Shown: positions 24,769-34,775 of the stretch, piece by piece
How positions within the stretch are numbered: position 1 is the first letter of the stretch
Layout of the letters: each line of letters opens with the position of its first letter
Source of the DNA: Synechococcales cyanobacterium bin31.maxbin.ball.101
GTDB lineage: Bacteria; Cyanobacteriota; Cyanobacteriia; Leptolyngbyales; Leptolyngbyaceae
Assembly: GCA_013298165.1 (NCBI GenBank)
Contig: JAAFJU010000001.1
Coordinates: forward strand, 1 to 64,000
Reading direction: 5' to 3'
DNA length: 64,000 nucleotides
Translations under genes and position numbers: made by a program
The notes under the pieces: generated by a model
The model's input: only the letters and a program-made list of their open reading frames with translations
Database searches by the model: none
Told to the model about the DNA's origin: nothing

Positions 24769-26853
24769 CTAGGAGCGAGTGCGAGTCGTCACCCGTTGGC
24801 GAGTTGCACGCTTGACGATCGGCTCAGGGGCCGCACCACCTGCATTGTTCCCGTTACTCGCAACGCCATTCGTTGCTTCAACGGTATTCGCTGCAACCGC
24901 CGTGACAGGCGCACTCTTAACCACTGCATTCTTGACCACAGGAGCAGAGGAGATGCCAGCCGCTGCAGCCTTAACCGCATTGCCGCCCATGATTCCAGGG
25001 GTGTCAGGGCTTTGTAAGAGGAAGACCACCAAAGGACTGCTCTGCACTTCACGACGCAGGACCCGTTGAACTTCACGCTCAATTTGGTACTGCAAGCCAG
25101 CCCAGTCTACGTCCGCTTGGCCGCCATCCTTCACAGGACGCGCATACTCCGCCCACCGATCGCGCAGAATATTTTCAATGCCACCTTGGAGTTTGACCTG
25201 CAAGGATTCGGTGGTCATGGTGGTGACAACGCCTCGAATATGGACTTCTGGGCGAGTCATCAACTTGCCATCCCAGCCCACAGTCGCTGCCACCGTGACG
25301 ACGCCATCGCCTGCCAAGTGCTGACGCTCTTTCAGGACACGATCGTCCACCACACCCGATCGAGAGGTATCCATGAGTTCGATTCCAGATGGAACCTTCG
25401 CGCCCTTCGTGATGCTGTTTTCACGCAGCTCAATGGTGTCGCCGTTGTCGATGATGACCATGCTTTCCGCTGGAATGCCCATGGACTGAGCAGTCTGGGA
25501 ATGCTTGACCAACATGCGATGCTCACCGTGAACAGGTAAGAAGAACTTGGGCTTCGTCAACGCCAACATGAGTTTTTGGTCTTCTTGGCAGCCGTGGCCG
25601 GAGACGTGGATGCCTGCTTCACGGCCATAGACGACCTTCGCACCCTGCATCATCAGACGATCGATCGTGTTCACCACAGAAATTGTGTTGCCGGGAATCG
25701 GGTTCGCACTGAAGACGACGGTGTCTCCTTGGCGGATTTTGATTTGGCGGTGTTCTTGGTTGGAGATGCGGGTCAGGGCTGACATGGGTTCGCCCTGGGA
25801 TCCGGTGGTCAAGATCACCAGTTTGTTATCAGGAATCCGGTTGACGGATGCGATCGGTACCATGGTTTCATCTTTGCATTTGATGTAACCCAGGTTTCTG
25901 GCGTGGGCGATCACGTTTAGCATCGATCGGCCTAGGACCGCAACGGATTTACCATATTTTTCCGCGAGTTCGAGGATCATATTGACCCGATGAACTGACG
26001 AAGCAAAAGTCGTGATGATCAAGCGACCTTCCGCTTGCATGTAGACTTTTTCGAGGTTCGGGAATACCGCGCGTTCGGATGGCGTAAATCCGGAAAGCTC
26101 TGAGTTAGTCGAGTCGCTAATCAAGCACTGGACGCCTTTTTCGCCGTATTCTGCCAGACGCTGAATGTCGAAGGTTTCCCCGTCCACAGGCGTATGGTCG
26201 AATTTAAAGTCACCTGTATGAATCACAATGCCAACGGGCGTGTGAATGGCAACGGTAAAGCTGTCCGCCATAGAGTGGGTGTTGCGAATGAATTCGACCA
26301 GGAAGTGGGTGCCAATGCGAATGAAGTCACGGGGTCCAACGCGGCGAAGCTCAGTGCGATCGGCCACGCCCGCTTCCTGAAGTTTGCCTTCGAGCAACGC
26401 TAGCGCCAACCGAGGGCCGTACATGACGGGAATGTTGATCTGCTTGAGGTGGAAGGGAATTCCGCCAATGTGATCTTCATGGCCGTGGGTGATGATCATG
26501 CCCTGGATTTTGTGCTGGTTTTCCCGCAGGTAGGTCATGTCGGGCAACACAATGTTGACGCCATGCATTCCGTCTGTGGGGAAGGCAAGACCTGCATCGA
26601 GCAACATGATTTCGTCGCCGTATTCGAAGACGCAGGTGTTTTTGCCGATTTCGTGGAGTCCGCCGAGGGGAATGATTTTGAGCGCGTCGCTGTTGTCGCG
26701 GGCGACGATCGTTTGGACCTCATTCACTTTGACGACAGGCTTAGCTCCGCTGCGGGTGACGACTTTACGTTCGCTTGTGCGTTCACTGCTGCGTTCGCCC
26801 GATCGGCTACTAACGGTACGGGATTCGGATTTAGAAGTGTTGATATCGGTCAT
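24769..26853 (-). CDS. rnj: ribonuclease J
   Basis: Metallo-beta-lactamase/beta-CASP RNase with endo- and 5'-exonuclease activity in mRNA decay and rRNA processing. The 694-aa protein has IIPLGGLHEIGKN, the metal motif THGHEDHIGG, the beta-CASP DSTNSE region and HVSGHG, then FFLPVHGEHRML. The first ~55 residues are Ser/Arg/Glu-rich, and ~100 extra C-terminal residues are Ala-rich and end in a basic KRATRQRVTTRTRS tail, a longer C-terminus than in Bacillus RNase J. The ATG at 26853 has AAGGAG eight bases upstream. It is the last gene of asd-dapA-rnj. Confidence 0.95.
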   Translation of the reverse strand: MTDINTSKSESRTVSSRSGERSSERTSERKVVTRSGAKPVVKVNEVQTIVARDNSDALKIIPLGGLHEIGKNTCVFEYGDEIMLLDAGLAFPTDGMHGVNIVLPDMTYLRENQHKIQGMIITHGHEDHIGGIPFHLKQINIPVMYGPRLALALLEGKLQEAGVADRTELRRVGPRDFIRIGTHFLVEFIRNTHSMADSFTVAIHTPVGIVIHTGDFKFDHTPVDGETFDIQRLAEYGEKGVQCLISDSTNSELSGFTPSERAVFPNLEKVYMQAEGRLIITTFASSVHRVNMILELAEKYGKSVAVLGRSMLNVIAHARNLGYIKCKDETMVPIASVNRIPDNKLVILTTGSQGEPMSALTRISNQEHRQIKIRQGDTVVFSANPIPGNTISVVNTIDRLMMQGAKVVYGREAGIHVSGHGCQEDQKLMLALTKPKFFLPVHGEHRMLVKHSQTAQSMGIPAESMVIIDNGDTIELRENSITKGAKVPSGIELMDTSRSGVVDDRVLKERQHLAGDGVVTVAATVGWDGKLMTRPEVHIRGVVTTMTTESLQVKLQGGIENILRDRWAEYARPVKDGGQADVDWAGLQYQIEREVQRVLRREVQSSPLVVFLLQSPDTPGIMGGNAVKAAAAGISSAPVVKNAVVKSAPVTAVAANTVEATNGVASNGNNAGGAAPEPIVKRATRQRVTTRTRS

Positions 26854-26960
26854 TGGGGCAGTCTCCTTAGGAGTAAGATTGATTGTTTTTTTGTTAGGAA
26901 TTGGATTCGGCATTGTTCTTCGATGAAATTGAAATCTATTGGGTACTCGTAATAATTGGT

Positions 26961-27887
26961 TTAGAGGATTTTTAGTTCTTTCATGACCCGCTGAAGTACC
27001 TCCACGACTTCATCCGGCACATCACAAAGGGGAAGCCGACAACCGCCCACGTCCCAACCTAAGAGGCGAAGAGCTGCCTTCACCGGAATGGGATTGGCCG
27101 TGAGAAAGAGGGCTTTGCACAGGGGCAACAGTTGCGTGTGAATCTGGGTGGCTTTTGAATGGTCCCCAGTTTCAAACGATTTGATCATCTGCTGAAGCAA
27201 GTTTCCCGTCAGATGACTGGCCACACTCACCACCCCGCACCCGCCGATCGCCAAGGTCGGCAAGGTCAAGGAGTCATCCCCGGAATAGATCGCAAAGTCC
27301 GGGGGCGTCGATCGGCGGATGTCACTCGCTTGATCGAGACTCCCACTGGCTTCCTTGATGGCGACAATGTTTGGCACCTCCGCGAGACGGACGACGGTGT
27401 CTGGCGTCATGGACACTCCCGTACGACCGGGAATGTTGTAAAGCATGATCGGCAGATCGGGCACCGCATTGGCGATCGCCTTAAAGTGCAGATACAAACC
27501 CTCCTGGGGTGGTTTGTTGTAGTAAGGCACGACCTGCAAGGATCCGTCTAAGCCCAAGGCATGGGCTTTTTGGGTCGCCGAAATCGCCTCGGAGGTGCTG
27601 TTTGATCCGGTGCCTGCCATGACTTTCGCCTTGCCTGCCACCGCCCTCTGCACCACTCGAAACAATTCAAACTCCTCATCCCACGAGAGGGTTGGGGATT
27701 CGCCCGTGGTGCCACAGACCACCAGGGTATCAGTTCCGTTTTCAGCTAAATGAACGGCTAGACGTTCTGCAACGGCGTAGTTGACCGTGCCATCGCTGGA
27801 AAAGGGTGTCACCATCGCCGTCAAGACGCGGCCAAAACTGGCTTGTCCAGTGGATTGTAAAGTGGGTTGTAAAGTCGTCAAACTCAA
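26961..27887 (-). CDS. dapA: 4-hydroxy-tetrahydrodipicolinate synthase
   Basis: Condenses aspartate semialdehyde with pyruvate in the lysine/diaminopimelate pathway. The 308-aa protein shows [15 protein letters not shown], Tyr150 ([10 protein letters not shown]) and the Schiff-base Lys178 ([11 protein letters not shown]). It starts at a TTG (27887) with AAGGAG seven bases upstream. It follows asd by 51 bp, so consecutive pathway steps are cotranscribed, and precedes rnj by 107 bp. Confidence 0.96.
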   Translation of the reverse strand: MSLTTLQPTLQSTGQASFGRVLTAMVTPFSSDGTVNYAVAERLAVHLAENGTDTLVVCGTTGESPTLSWDEEFELFRVVQRAVAGKAKVMAGTGSNSTSEAISATQKAHALGLDGSLQVVPYYNKPPQEGLYLHFKAIANAVPDLPIMLYNIPGRTGVSMTPDTVVRLAEVPNIVAIKEASGSLDQASDIRRSTPPDFAIYSGDDSLTLPTLAIGGCGVVSVASHLTGNLLQQMIKSFETGDHSKATQIHTQLLPLCKALFLTANPIPVKAALRLLGWDVGGCRLPLCDVPDEVVEVLQRVMKELKIL

Positions 27888-27938
27888 GTACTTACTCCTT
27901 GAAACCTGAAAAGCCTCGATCGAAGGACAAACTGTCCA

Positions 27939-28967
27939 TTACGCCTGGGGCTTTAACCAATCTTTTTCGATCAGCAATTCGGCAATCTGAACGGCATTGA
28001 GAGCCGCGCCTTTGCGAATCTGATCGCCGCATAGCCATAGGTCTAGGCCATTTTCATGGGAAATGTCTTGGCGAATGCGTCCTACTAAGACATCATCTTT
28101 TCCGCTAGCATCCATGGGCATGGGGAAATAGTTTTTCTGCCAATCTTCCACCAGTTCAACCCCCGGAGCCGCTGCCACCAGTTCACGGGCCTTGGCCACA
28201 TCGAAGGGCCGATCGAACTCTAGGTTCAATGCCTCAGAATGCGCTCGAAGGACGGGAACGCGAACACAAGTGGCCGTTACGCGCAAATTGGGTTCGTTGA
28301 AGATTTTGCGGGTCTCGTTGACCATTTTCATCTCTTCTTCGCAGTAATGGTTCTCCAGAATCGGAGAGTTATGCGGGAATAGATTAAAGGCCAAGGGATA
28401 GGGCAAAATTCCGGGCTGGGGTTCTTCGCCTTTGAGGATGGACTGGGCTTGAAGTTTGACTTCTTCCATGGCCCTCGCCCCGGCTCCACTTGCAGATTGA
28501 TAGGTGGAGGCCACGATCCGACGAATCGGCTGCACTTGGTGGAGTGGATAGATTGCCACGGCCATCAAAATGGTGGTGCAGTTGGGATTTGCAATTACGC
28601 CTTTGTGCTGTCTAGCCGCGTCTGGGTTGACTTCCGGCACCACAAGGGGCGTATCGGCATCCATGCGAAAGGCGCTAGAATTGTCGATCATCACGGCTCC
28701 TGCCTCGACGATCGTCTCCACCCACTGCTTAGAAATCGACCCGCCCGCTGAGGCTAAGACAATGTCGATATCTTTGAACGAGTCCTTCGTCACCGCTTCC
28801 AGGGTCAAGGTCTGACCTTTGAAGACGAGCTGAGTGCCTGCCGATCGGGGCGAGGCCAATAGTCTTAGTTCAGCAATGGGGAAATTGCGTTCCTCAAGTA
28901 ATTCGAGTAACTCCGTACCCACTGCGCCTGTCGCGCCCAGGATGGCAACGCGATACAACTGACTCAA
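27939..28967 (-). CDS. asd: aspartate-semialdehyde dehydrogenase
   Basis: NADPH-dependent reduction of aspartyl phosphate to aspartate semialdehyde. The 342-aa protein has the Rossmann start VAILGATGAVGTELLELLEER, catalytic Cys130 in ANPNCTTI, and the later WLCGDQIRKGAALNAVQIAE motif with catalytic-site residues. I place the start at the TTG at 28967 because AGGAGG is six bases upstream and this gives the usual family N-terminus; a longer reading adds 24 unrelated residues. First gene of asd-dapA-rnj, facing tig. Confidence 0.96.
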   Translation of the reverse strand: MSQLYRVAILGATGAVGTELLELLEERNFPIAELRLLASPRSAGTQLVFKGQTLTLEAVTKDSFKDIDIVLASAGGSISKQWVETIVEAGAVMIDNSSAFRMDADTPLVVPEVNPDAARQHKGVIANPNCTTILMAVAIYPLHQVQPIRRIVASTYQSASGAGARAMEEVKLQAQSILKGEEPQPGILPYPLAFNLFPHNSPILENHYCEEEMKMVNETRKIFNEPNLRVTATCVRVPVLRAHSEALNLEFDRPFDVAKARELVAAAPGVELVEDWQKNYFPMPMDASGKDDVLVGRIRQDISHENGLDLWLCGDQIRKGAALNAVQIAELLIEKDWLKPQA

Positions 28968-29473
28968 GCTGAACCTCCTAACACTGTATCCATAGTCTGA
29001 AACCACTAGTCTGTAACCAAACCATTCAAATCCATCCATCAGTCGCTACGAAGCCATAACCTAGCCTTCAGAAAGCGGGGAGGGAAAGACTCAAATTTCT
29101 CCTACTTGACAACTCATAGAAGCCTGACAGCGGGTCTACTCTACTGATCTAAACTAGCCTGCCCAACAGCGGCCTACGGTTTAGGTATAAGCTCCCGCAA
29201 AATCTTTAAATGCTCGACTGGCCTAGAACTAATCTAGGAGTCGATCGAAACCTCGTATGGACTCTTCTTCATCTGTTGCTCATCATCATAGCGGATTTTT
29301 CCAAAAAACGCGATCGTCTCGCTAACGCCCCAAATTCGAAGGCTGAACCTAAACCCAAATCTAGAGACAGGATTATGATTTCGACACTCAATGTTCAACC
29401 TGTCACCACATGAGCTAGGATTAGCAACTGCGATACTCGACCACTAGAGTTTATACAATAGCTAGCTACCACG
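28968..29473. promoter_or_regulatory. divergent asd/tig intergenic region
   Basis: About 500 bp without a supportable gene. It must hold the promoters of the asd-dapA-rnj and tig-clpP-clpX units. A TATACA sequence at 29452-29457, about 20 bp before the tig ATG, is a possible -10. No convincing operator, tRNA or riboswitch was seen; a 67-codon frame at 29210 has no family features. Confidence 0.3.
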
Positions 29474-30868
29474 ATGAAAGTTACCCAGGAAAAACTGCCC
29501 GCCAGCCAAATTGGCTTAGAAATTGAAATTTCGGCGGAGACGACTAAGAAGGCGTACGAAAGCACGATCCAGAAATTCATGCGCCAAGCAAATATTCCTG
29601 GGTTCCGAAAGGGCAAGGTGCCCCGTCAAGTCATTGTGCAGCGCTTTGGCACCATGGGGATCAAGGCAACCTCCCTTGAAGACCTCGTGGATCAGTCTAT
29701 TAAAGACGCCATTAAGCAAGAAAAAATCGAAGCCCTCGGCAACATTCAGCTAAAGTCTGACTTTGAGCAACTGATCGCGGTTTATGAACCGGGCAATCCC
29801 TTGGTTTTCAAGGCTTCTGTCGATGTTCAGCCGGAAGTCGTGCTGTCGCAGCACAAGGGACTCACCGTCCAAGTGGAAGAGGTCAAGCTAGATAGCGCTC
29901 GCATTGATGAGTCGATCGAGGGCTATCGCAAACGCCTCGCGACCCTAGTGCCGATCGAAGACCGCGCGGCGCAGATGGGCGATGTGGTCGTCGTGGACTA
30001 CCACGGTCGCTACACCCCTGAAGGCGGAGAAGAAATGGACGTTCAAGGCGGTCAAGCGGAAGACTTCACCTTGGATCTTGAAGAAGGTGGATTTATTCCG
30101 GGCTTTATTGACGGCATCGTCGGCATGAAGGTCGATGAAACTAAAGATGTCATTGCCACTTTCCCTGAGGACTATCAAGCTGAAGAACTCGCAGGCCAAA
30201 AAGCGACCTTCAAAATGACCTTGAAGGAACTCAAAGGTCGTGAACTGCCTGAGGTGAATGACGATTTCGCTAAAGAGTTGACCGATGGTGACGTGGAAAC
30301 GATCGCCGAACTTCGCAGCAACATGGAACGGAACTTCCAGCGCGAAATCGACGATCGCAACAAGCAAAACAAAGAGACCGCCATTCTCAATGAGTTGCTC
30401 AAGTACATCGACGTCGAAATTCCTGAGACCTTGCTCGATCGCGAACTGAACTATATGCTGTCCCAGACGGCGATGCAGCTTCAGCAGCAAGGTCTAGATA
30501 TTCGTCAGATCTTCACCCCTGAAATGCTTCCCGCGCTGAAAGATCGTTCTCGCCCCGAAGCGACCGATCGGATCAAGCGCACCCTCGCCCTCGGCCAAGT
30601 CGCCAAACTCGAAGGCTTGAAGCTTGAGGATGATGCTTTTGATGCGCGCTATCAGGAAGCTCTGATTGAGTTACAAGGTCAGGACATCGATCGTAATCGT
30701 CTCCGGGAAGTCCTAGGCGAAGACATGCTCAAGGAAACCATTCTGGAGTGGATTGAAGCGAACTGGACGTTGGAATTGGTCCCTGAGGGAACGCTGACGC
30801 CTGAAACGCCTGAAGTCGAAGCCAAAGATCAAGATGTGGATGTTGTTGCCGAAACCGTCGAGGGCTAA
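29474..30868 (+). CDS. tig: trigger factor
   Basis: Ribosome-bound chaperone and peptidyl-prolyl isomerase. The 464-aa protein has the N-terminal ribosome-binding domain with the signature PGFRKGKVPRQVI (G-F-R-K-G), a central FKBP-type PPIase domain (GDVVVVDYHGRYTPEG to LKELKGRELPEVNDDF, ~160-255) and a long helical C-terminal domain ending in an acidic tail. It is the first gene of tig-clpP-clpX, a conserved protein-quality cluster. ATG start at 29474. Confidence 0.97.
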   Translation: MKVTQEKLPASQIGLEIEISAETTKKAYESTIQKFMRQANIPGFRKGKVPRQVIVQRFGTMGIKATSLEDLVDQSIKDAIKQEKIEALGNIQLKSDFEQLIAVYEPGNPLVFKASVDVQPEVVLSQHKGLTVQVEEVKLDSARIDESIEGYRKRLATLVPIEDRAAQMGDVVVVDYHGRYTPEGGEEMDVQGGQAEDFTLDLEEGGFIPGFIDGIVGMKVDETKDVIATFPEDYQAEELAGQKATFKMTLKELKGRELPEVNDDFAKELTDGDVETIAELRSNMERNFQREIDDRNKQNKETAILNELLKYIDVEIPETLLDRELNYMLSQTAMQLQQQGLDIRQIFTPEMLPALKDRSRPEATDRIKRTLALGQVAKLEGLKLEDDAFDARYQEALIELQGQDIDRNRLREVLGEDMLKETILEWIEANWTLELVPEGTLTPETPEVEAKDQDVDVVAETVEG

Positions 30869-30879
30869 GGCTTAGCGAT

Positions 30880-31009
30880 CGCCCTGGAATGAATCCAGGG
30901 CGAATTGTCAAAGTCCGTTAGAACGGACGCAAGAATCAGAATAATTAGGATTTGGGACGCTCTGTTTTAACAGGTTTGGGTTATGAGCCTTGTGGCTTTA
31001 GCTCAAGGC
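30880..31009. repeat. branched palindromic repeat element, copy B (degenerate)
   Basis: Left hairpin CGCCCTGGA-ATGAA-TCCAGGGCG (30880-30902), palindrome GTCCGTTAGAACGGAC (30913-30928), CTGTTTTAACAG (30962-30973), TTATGAG and right hairpin GCCTTG...CAAGGC (30987-31009). The GGAATGAATCC loop, GTCCGTT arms, TATGAG and CCTTG right end match copies A and C; the outer stem is no longer paired. It lies between tig and clpP. Confidence 0.65.
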
Positions 31010-31130
31010 AGATAAAAGCGAAGACCGATCGGCAATTCCCCCCTTTATGGTTCAACAGTTCCGAGAGAACTAAGGCATAATGGAAGGAAATGAGTACTTT
31101 AAACCCTTGATTGGACCTTTCCGAACTCCT

Positions 31131-31811
31131 ATGATTTCTCAATCTGCTGGCTACGAACTTACGAGTACCTCTCGTCATCAGGAGATCATCTCCTCCACCG
31201 TAGTTCCCATGGTTGTCGAACAATCTGGACGCGGAGAGCGTGCCTTTGATATCTACTCTCGACTCCTCAGGGAACGCATTATTTTCTTAGGGACTGACGT
31301 TAACGACACGATCGCCGACGCCATCATTGCCCAAATGCTCTTCCTCGAAGCCGAAGACCCCGAGAAAGACATTCAGCTCTATATCAATTCTCCCGGCGGA
31401 TCCATCACAGCGGGCATGGGCATTTACGACACCATGAACCAAGTTACCTGCGACGTTGCTACCATTTGTTTTGGTTTGGCGGCGAGCATGGGAGCGTTTC
31501 TACTCTCAGGCGGCGCTAAAGGCAAACGCATGTCTCTTCCCAGTTCTCGCATCATGATCCACCAACCCCTCGGTGGCGCACAGGGTCAAGCGGTGGATAT
31601 CGAAATCATGGCCCGTGAGATTCTCTACCATAAGAGCACTCTCAATGGACTCATGGCTGAACACACCGGACAGCCGCTCTCCAAAATTGAAGAGGATACC
31701 GAACGGGACTACTTCATGTCTGCCGAAGAAGCTAAAGCCTATGGATTGATCGATAGCGTTATCTATCGTGAAGATCGGATTGGCAAGCCATTGCTCTCTG
31801 TGGTTGCTTAA
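31131..31811 (+). CDS. clpP: ATP-dependent Clp protease proteolytic subunit
   Basis: Serine protease subunit of the Clp machine. The catalytic Ser is in [14 protein letters not shown], His in [14 protein letters not shown] and Asp in the [12 protein letters not shown] region; [20 protein letters not shown] is also typical. It lies directly upstream of clpX, matching ClpP2 of Synechococcus elongatus. The start is uncertain: the ATG at 31131 gives 226 aa, close to homologues, while an ATG at 31080 would add 17 residues and has a weak AAGG before it. Confidence 0.95.
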   Translation: MISQSAGYELTSTSRHQEIISSTVVPMVVEQSGRGERAFDIYSRLLRERIIFLGTDVNDTIADAIIAQMLFLEAEDPEKDIQLYINSPGGSITAGMGIYDTMNQVTCDVATICFGLAASMGAFLLSGGAKGKRMSLPSSRIMIHQPLGGAQGQAVDIEIMAREILYHKSTLNGLMAEHTGQPLSKIEEDTERDYFMSAEEAKAYGLIDSVIYREDRIGKPLLSVVA

Positions 31812-31917
31812 CCCAGTCTCGTCTCTCTGCTGGGCTTGAATCGAATTTCAATTGCTCATTTCAATCGCTCTATCTTAAAACCGAAGAACCGATCGTTGTA
31901 CGAGGTTAACCGTCGCC

Positions 31918-33258
31918 ATGCCGAAAACCTACGATTCTCACCTGAAATGTTCATTCTGTGGAAAATCGCAAGAGCAAGTCCGCAAACTCATTGCGGGTCC
32001 TGGCGTCTACATCTGTGACGAATGCGTTGACCTCTGCAACGAAATTCTGGACGAAGAACTCTTCGATAGCGCAGGCTCTCCGCAGCCCGTGCCCAACCGA
32101 CGCGATCAGCCCCAGGAAAAGCGCAAAACTCGGACCACGCCCATCACCATGGGCCAAATCCCCAAACCCCGGGAAATCAAGCTGCACCTTGATGAGCATG
32201 TCGTCGGTCAAAACGAAGCCAAAAAGGTGTTGTCTGTCGCGGTCTACAACCACTACAAGCGTCTGACCTATCTCGAATCCCACGGCGAAGAAGAAAAGCC
32301 CGAAATTGAGCTGCAAAAGTCCAATATTCTGCTTATCGGACCCACGGGATCGGGCAAAACCTTACTTGCGCAAACGTTGGCCAACATTTTAGATGTGCCC
32401 TTTGCGGTGGCGGATGCGACCACGCTGACCGAGGCAGGCTATGTCGGTGAAGATGTTGAAAATATTCTCCTGAGACTCCTGCAAGTGGCCGATCTCGATG
32501 TCGAAGAAGCCCAGCGCGGCATTATCTACATTGACGAAATCGATAAGATTGCCCGTAAAAGTGAGAACCCTTCTATTACCCGTGATGTGTCTGGCGAAGG
32601 TGTTCAGCAGGCATTACTGAAGATGCTAGAAGGCACGATCGCCAACGTCCCTCCCCAAGGCGGACGCAAGCATCCCTACCAAGACTGCATCCAAATTGAT
32701 ACCAGCAACATCCTGTTCATCTGCGGCGGCGCGTTTGTAGGACTCGACAAAATCGTCGAGCAGCGCATCGGTAAGAAATCCATGGGCTTTGTCCAAGCAG
32801 GTCGAGAGGGGATTTCTGCAGAAAAACGATCGGCGGACATGCTGAAGAATATGCAGGCTGACGACGTGGTGAAATTTGGGATGATTCCCGAATTTATCGG
32901 TCGGATCCCGGTGGCGGCGACCTTAGAACCTTTGGATGAAGAGACCCTGATGGCCATCCTCACCGAACCCAAAAACGCCCTCGTTAAGCAATATCAAAAG
33001 CTCATGCGCATGGACAATGTGCAGCTAGAGTTTCGTTCAGATGCGGTCAAGGCGATCGCATCTGAAGGATACCGTCGCAAGACCGGGGCGCGGGCGTTGC
33101 GCAGTATTGTCGAAGAACTGATGCTCGACATCATGTACGAAGTGCCGTCCCGTAAAGATCTGACCCGCTGTATCATCACCCGCGAAATGGTCGAGAAGCG
33201 ATCGACCGCCGACCTTCTGATTCATCCCTCCTCACTGCCTAAGCCTGAGTCTGCGTAA
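31918..33258 (+). CDS. clpX: ATP-dependent Clp protease ATP-binding subunit ClpX
   Basis: AAA+ unfoldase that feeds substrates to ClpP. The 446-aa protein has an N-terminal C4 zinc-binding domain ([23 protein letters not shown]), Walker [16 protein letters not shown], Walker [12 protein letters not shown], pore motif GYVGED, and a C-terminal sensor-2 region with [11 protein letters not shown]. Its stop TAA overlaps the ATG of the next hydrolase gene by one base, so the hydrolase is likely cotranslated. Confidence 0.98.
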   Translation: MPKTYDSHLKCSFCGKSQEQVRKLIAGPGVYICDECVDLCNEILDEELFDSAGSPQPVPNRRDQPQEKRKTRTTPITMGQIPKPREIKLHLDEHVVGQNEAKKVLSVAVYNHYKRLTYLESHGEEEKPEIELQKSNILLIGPTGSGKTLLAQTLANILDVPFAVADATTLTEAGYVGEDVENILLRLLQVADLDVEEAQRGIIYIDEIDKIARKSENPSITRDVSGEGVQQALLKMLEGTIANVPPQGGRKHPYQDCIQIDTSNILFICGGAFVGLDKIVEQRIGKKSMGFVQAGREGISAEKRSADMLKNMQADDVVKFGMIPEFIGRIPVAATLEPLDEETLMAILTEPKNALVKQYQKLMRMDNVQLEFRSDAVKAIASEGYRRKTGARALRSIVEELMLDIMYEVPSRKDLTRCIITREMVEKRSTADLLIHPSSLPKPESA

Positions 33259-34115
33259 TGTCATTTCTAACTGTTCGAGGCTGTGAGACCTATTACGAAT
33301 GGATTACCACATCCGCAGGCGATCGGACCGATCGGCCTGTGCTTGTGTTTTTGCATGGCTGGGGTGGATCGGCGCGGTATTGGCGATCGACGGCGGAGGC
33401 ATTGAGCGATCGGTATGACTGTTTGATTTACGATTTGCGCGGGTTTGGGCGGAGCAAGATTGTGGCGGGTGACGAACCCACGGCCTATAGCTTGAAATCC
33501 TACGGCGATGATTTGGCAGACTTGTTGCAGCAGTTGCAGGTCGATCGCGTCTCCGTCATCGCCCATTCCATGGGTTGTTCCATTGCCACTTATTTGTTGG
33601 AAACTTGGTGCGATCGGATCGATCGATGTATTTTGACCTGCGGCGGAGTCTTTAAGTTTAATGCCCTGATTTTTGGCGTTTTTTACCAGTTTGGGCAGTT
33701 GGTGATTAATTTTCGCCCGCCTTGGTTCTATCGACTTCCTGGCATGGACTTTCTCGTCATGCAGCGGTTTTTGCATCGCCCGATTCCGGCTAGCGATCGA
33801 CAGGAATTCATCGAGGACTATCTCGGAGCAACCTCTGAAGCGGCGATCGGAACTCTTCTAAGCGTAGCCAATGCCCAGACCTGCACGGATATTTCAACAC
33901 AGATTAAAAATCTCAAAATCCCGACGTTGGTGTTGTCCTGCGATCGGGATACGATCGTCCCTGCCAGTCTCGGACGGGCTGCTGCTGCTTTGAATCCCAG
34001 CTTGGACTACCAAGTTTTGAAAAAAGTTGGCCATTTTCCCATGCTAGAAGACGCTGAAAACTTCTTAGCGGCTGTGCTAAGTTTTCTTGGAACGACTGAT
34101 CAAAACCCAACCTAG
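33258..34115 (+). CDS. alpha/beta hydrolase
   Basis: A 285-aa alpha/beta hydrolase with the oxyanion region FLHGWGGSARYWR, nucleophile elbow VIAHSMGCSIAT (Ser), acid in LSCDRDTIVP and His in KVGHFPMLEDAENF, so the catalytic triad is complete. The start overlaps the clpX stop (TAATG), suggesting translational coupling with clpX. Substrate unknown; esterase, lactonase or haloperoxidase-like activities are possible. The 10-bp gap to the next gene points to a common transcript. Confidence 0.9.
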   Translation: MSFLTVRGCETYYEWITTSAGDRTDRPVLVFLHGWGGSARYWRSTAEALSDRYDCLIYDLRGFGRSKIVAGDEPTAYSLKSYGDDLADLLQQLQVDRVSVIAHSMGCSIATYLLETWCDRIDRCILTCGGVFKFNALIFGVFYQFGQLVINFRPPWFYRLPGMDFLVMQRFLHRPIPASDRQEFIEDYLGATSEAAIGTLLSVANAQTCTDISTQIKNLKIPTLVLSCDRDTIVPASLGRAAAALNPSLDYQVLKKVGHFPMLEDAENFLAAVLSFLGTTDQNPT

Positions 34116-34124
34116 TGCAGTCCC

Positions 34125-34775
34125 ATGGCATTACTCGATCACAAGCAAAACTATAGTTTCAGCCGCTATTTCGATATGGGGTTGGAAGCGAGTGAATTGG
34201 CGATGGAGTTGGGGTATACCTTATCGCGCAAAAATCTTCAGTTGCCTCAGTTTCATGGTGAACTCGATCGGTTGGAAGAATTGCACGATCGGCTCGAAGA
34301 AGTGCTGCCCTACGTCCCATTGACCAGCGAACTAGCCCGCCGTGAAATCATCATCTCCCGCGTGATGACCGAGGTGATTCACTACACCCATGCAGAACTG
34401 CGGATTGAATATCCGCTGAAGGTATCTAATTGGTTACAGGGAAATCTAGATTATCTATTCCAACTCAAAAATCCGGCCACCCAGTTTGTCGTCATTGAAG
34501 CGAAGTATGAGGATTTGACGCGGGGGTTTACGCAATTGGTCGCGGAACTGGCAGCGATCGACCAATGGGAAAAAACACCCAATTTAGACCAGCAACCCCA
34601 AGTTATTGGAGCCGTCACCACCGGACTTAGTTGGCAGTTTGGCCGTCTCGATCGGGCCTCGAAGTCTTTGGAGCAAGGGATTAATAGTTATCGAGTGCCG
34701 GAAGATTTGGAATCAGTCATGAGAATTTTAGTGGCAGCCGTCAATGGAACAGAACGCCCCGATCAGAACCGATAG
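34125..34775 (+). CDS. hypothetical protein with possible PD-(D/E)xK nuclease core
   Basis: A 216-aa protein I do not recognise by name. The N-terminal part has YSFSRYFDMGLEASELAMELG; the middle contains PLKVSNWLQGNLDYLFQL followed by TQFVVIEAKYEDLTRGF, whose Asp and Glu-Ala-Lys fit a PD-(D/E)xK nuclease-like core; then LVAELAAIDQW. It follows the hydrolase by 9 bp. Its last 13 bp overlap the convergent TpsB gene. Function cannot be assigned; an orphan nuclease-fold protein is the best description. Confidence 0.75.
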   Translation: MALLDHKQNYSFSRYFDMGLEASELAMELGYTLSRKNLQLPQFHGELDRLEELHDRLEEVLPYVPLTSELARREIIISRVMTEVIHYTHAELRIEYPLKVSNWLQGNLDYLFQLKNPATQFVVIEAKYEDLTRGFTQLVAELAAIDQWEKTPNLDQQPQVIGAVTTGLSWQFGRLDRASKSLEQGINSYRVPEDLESVMRILVAAVNGTERPDQNR

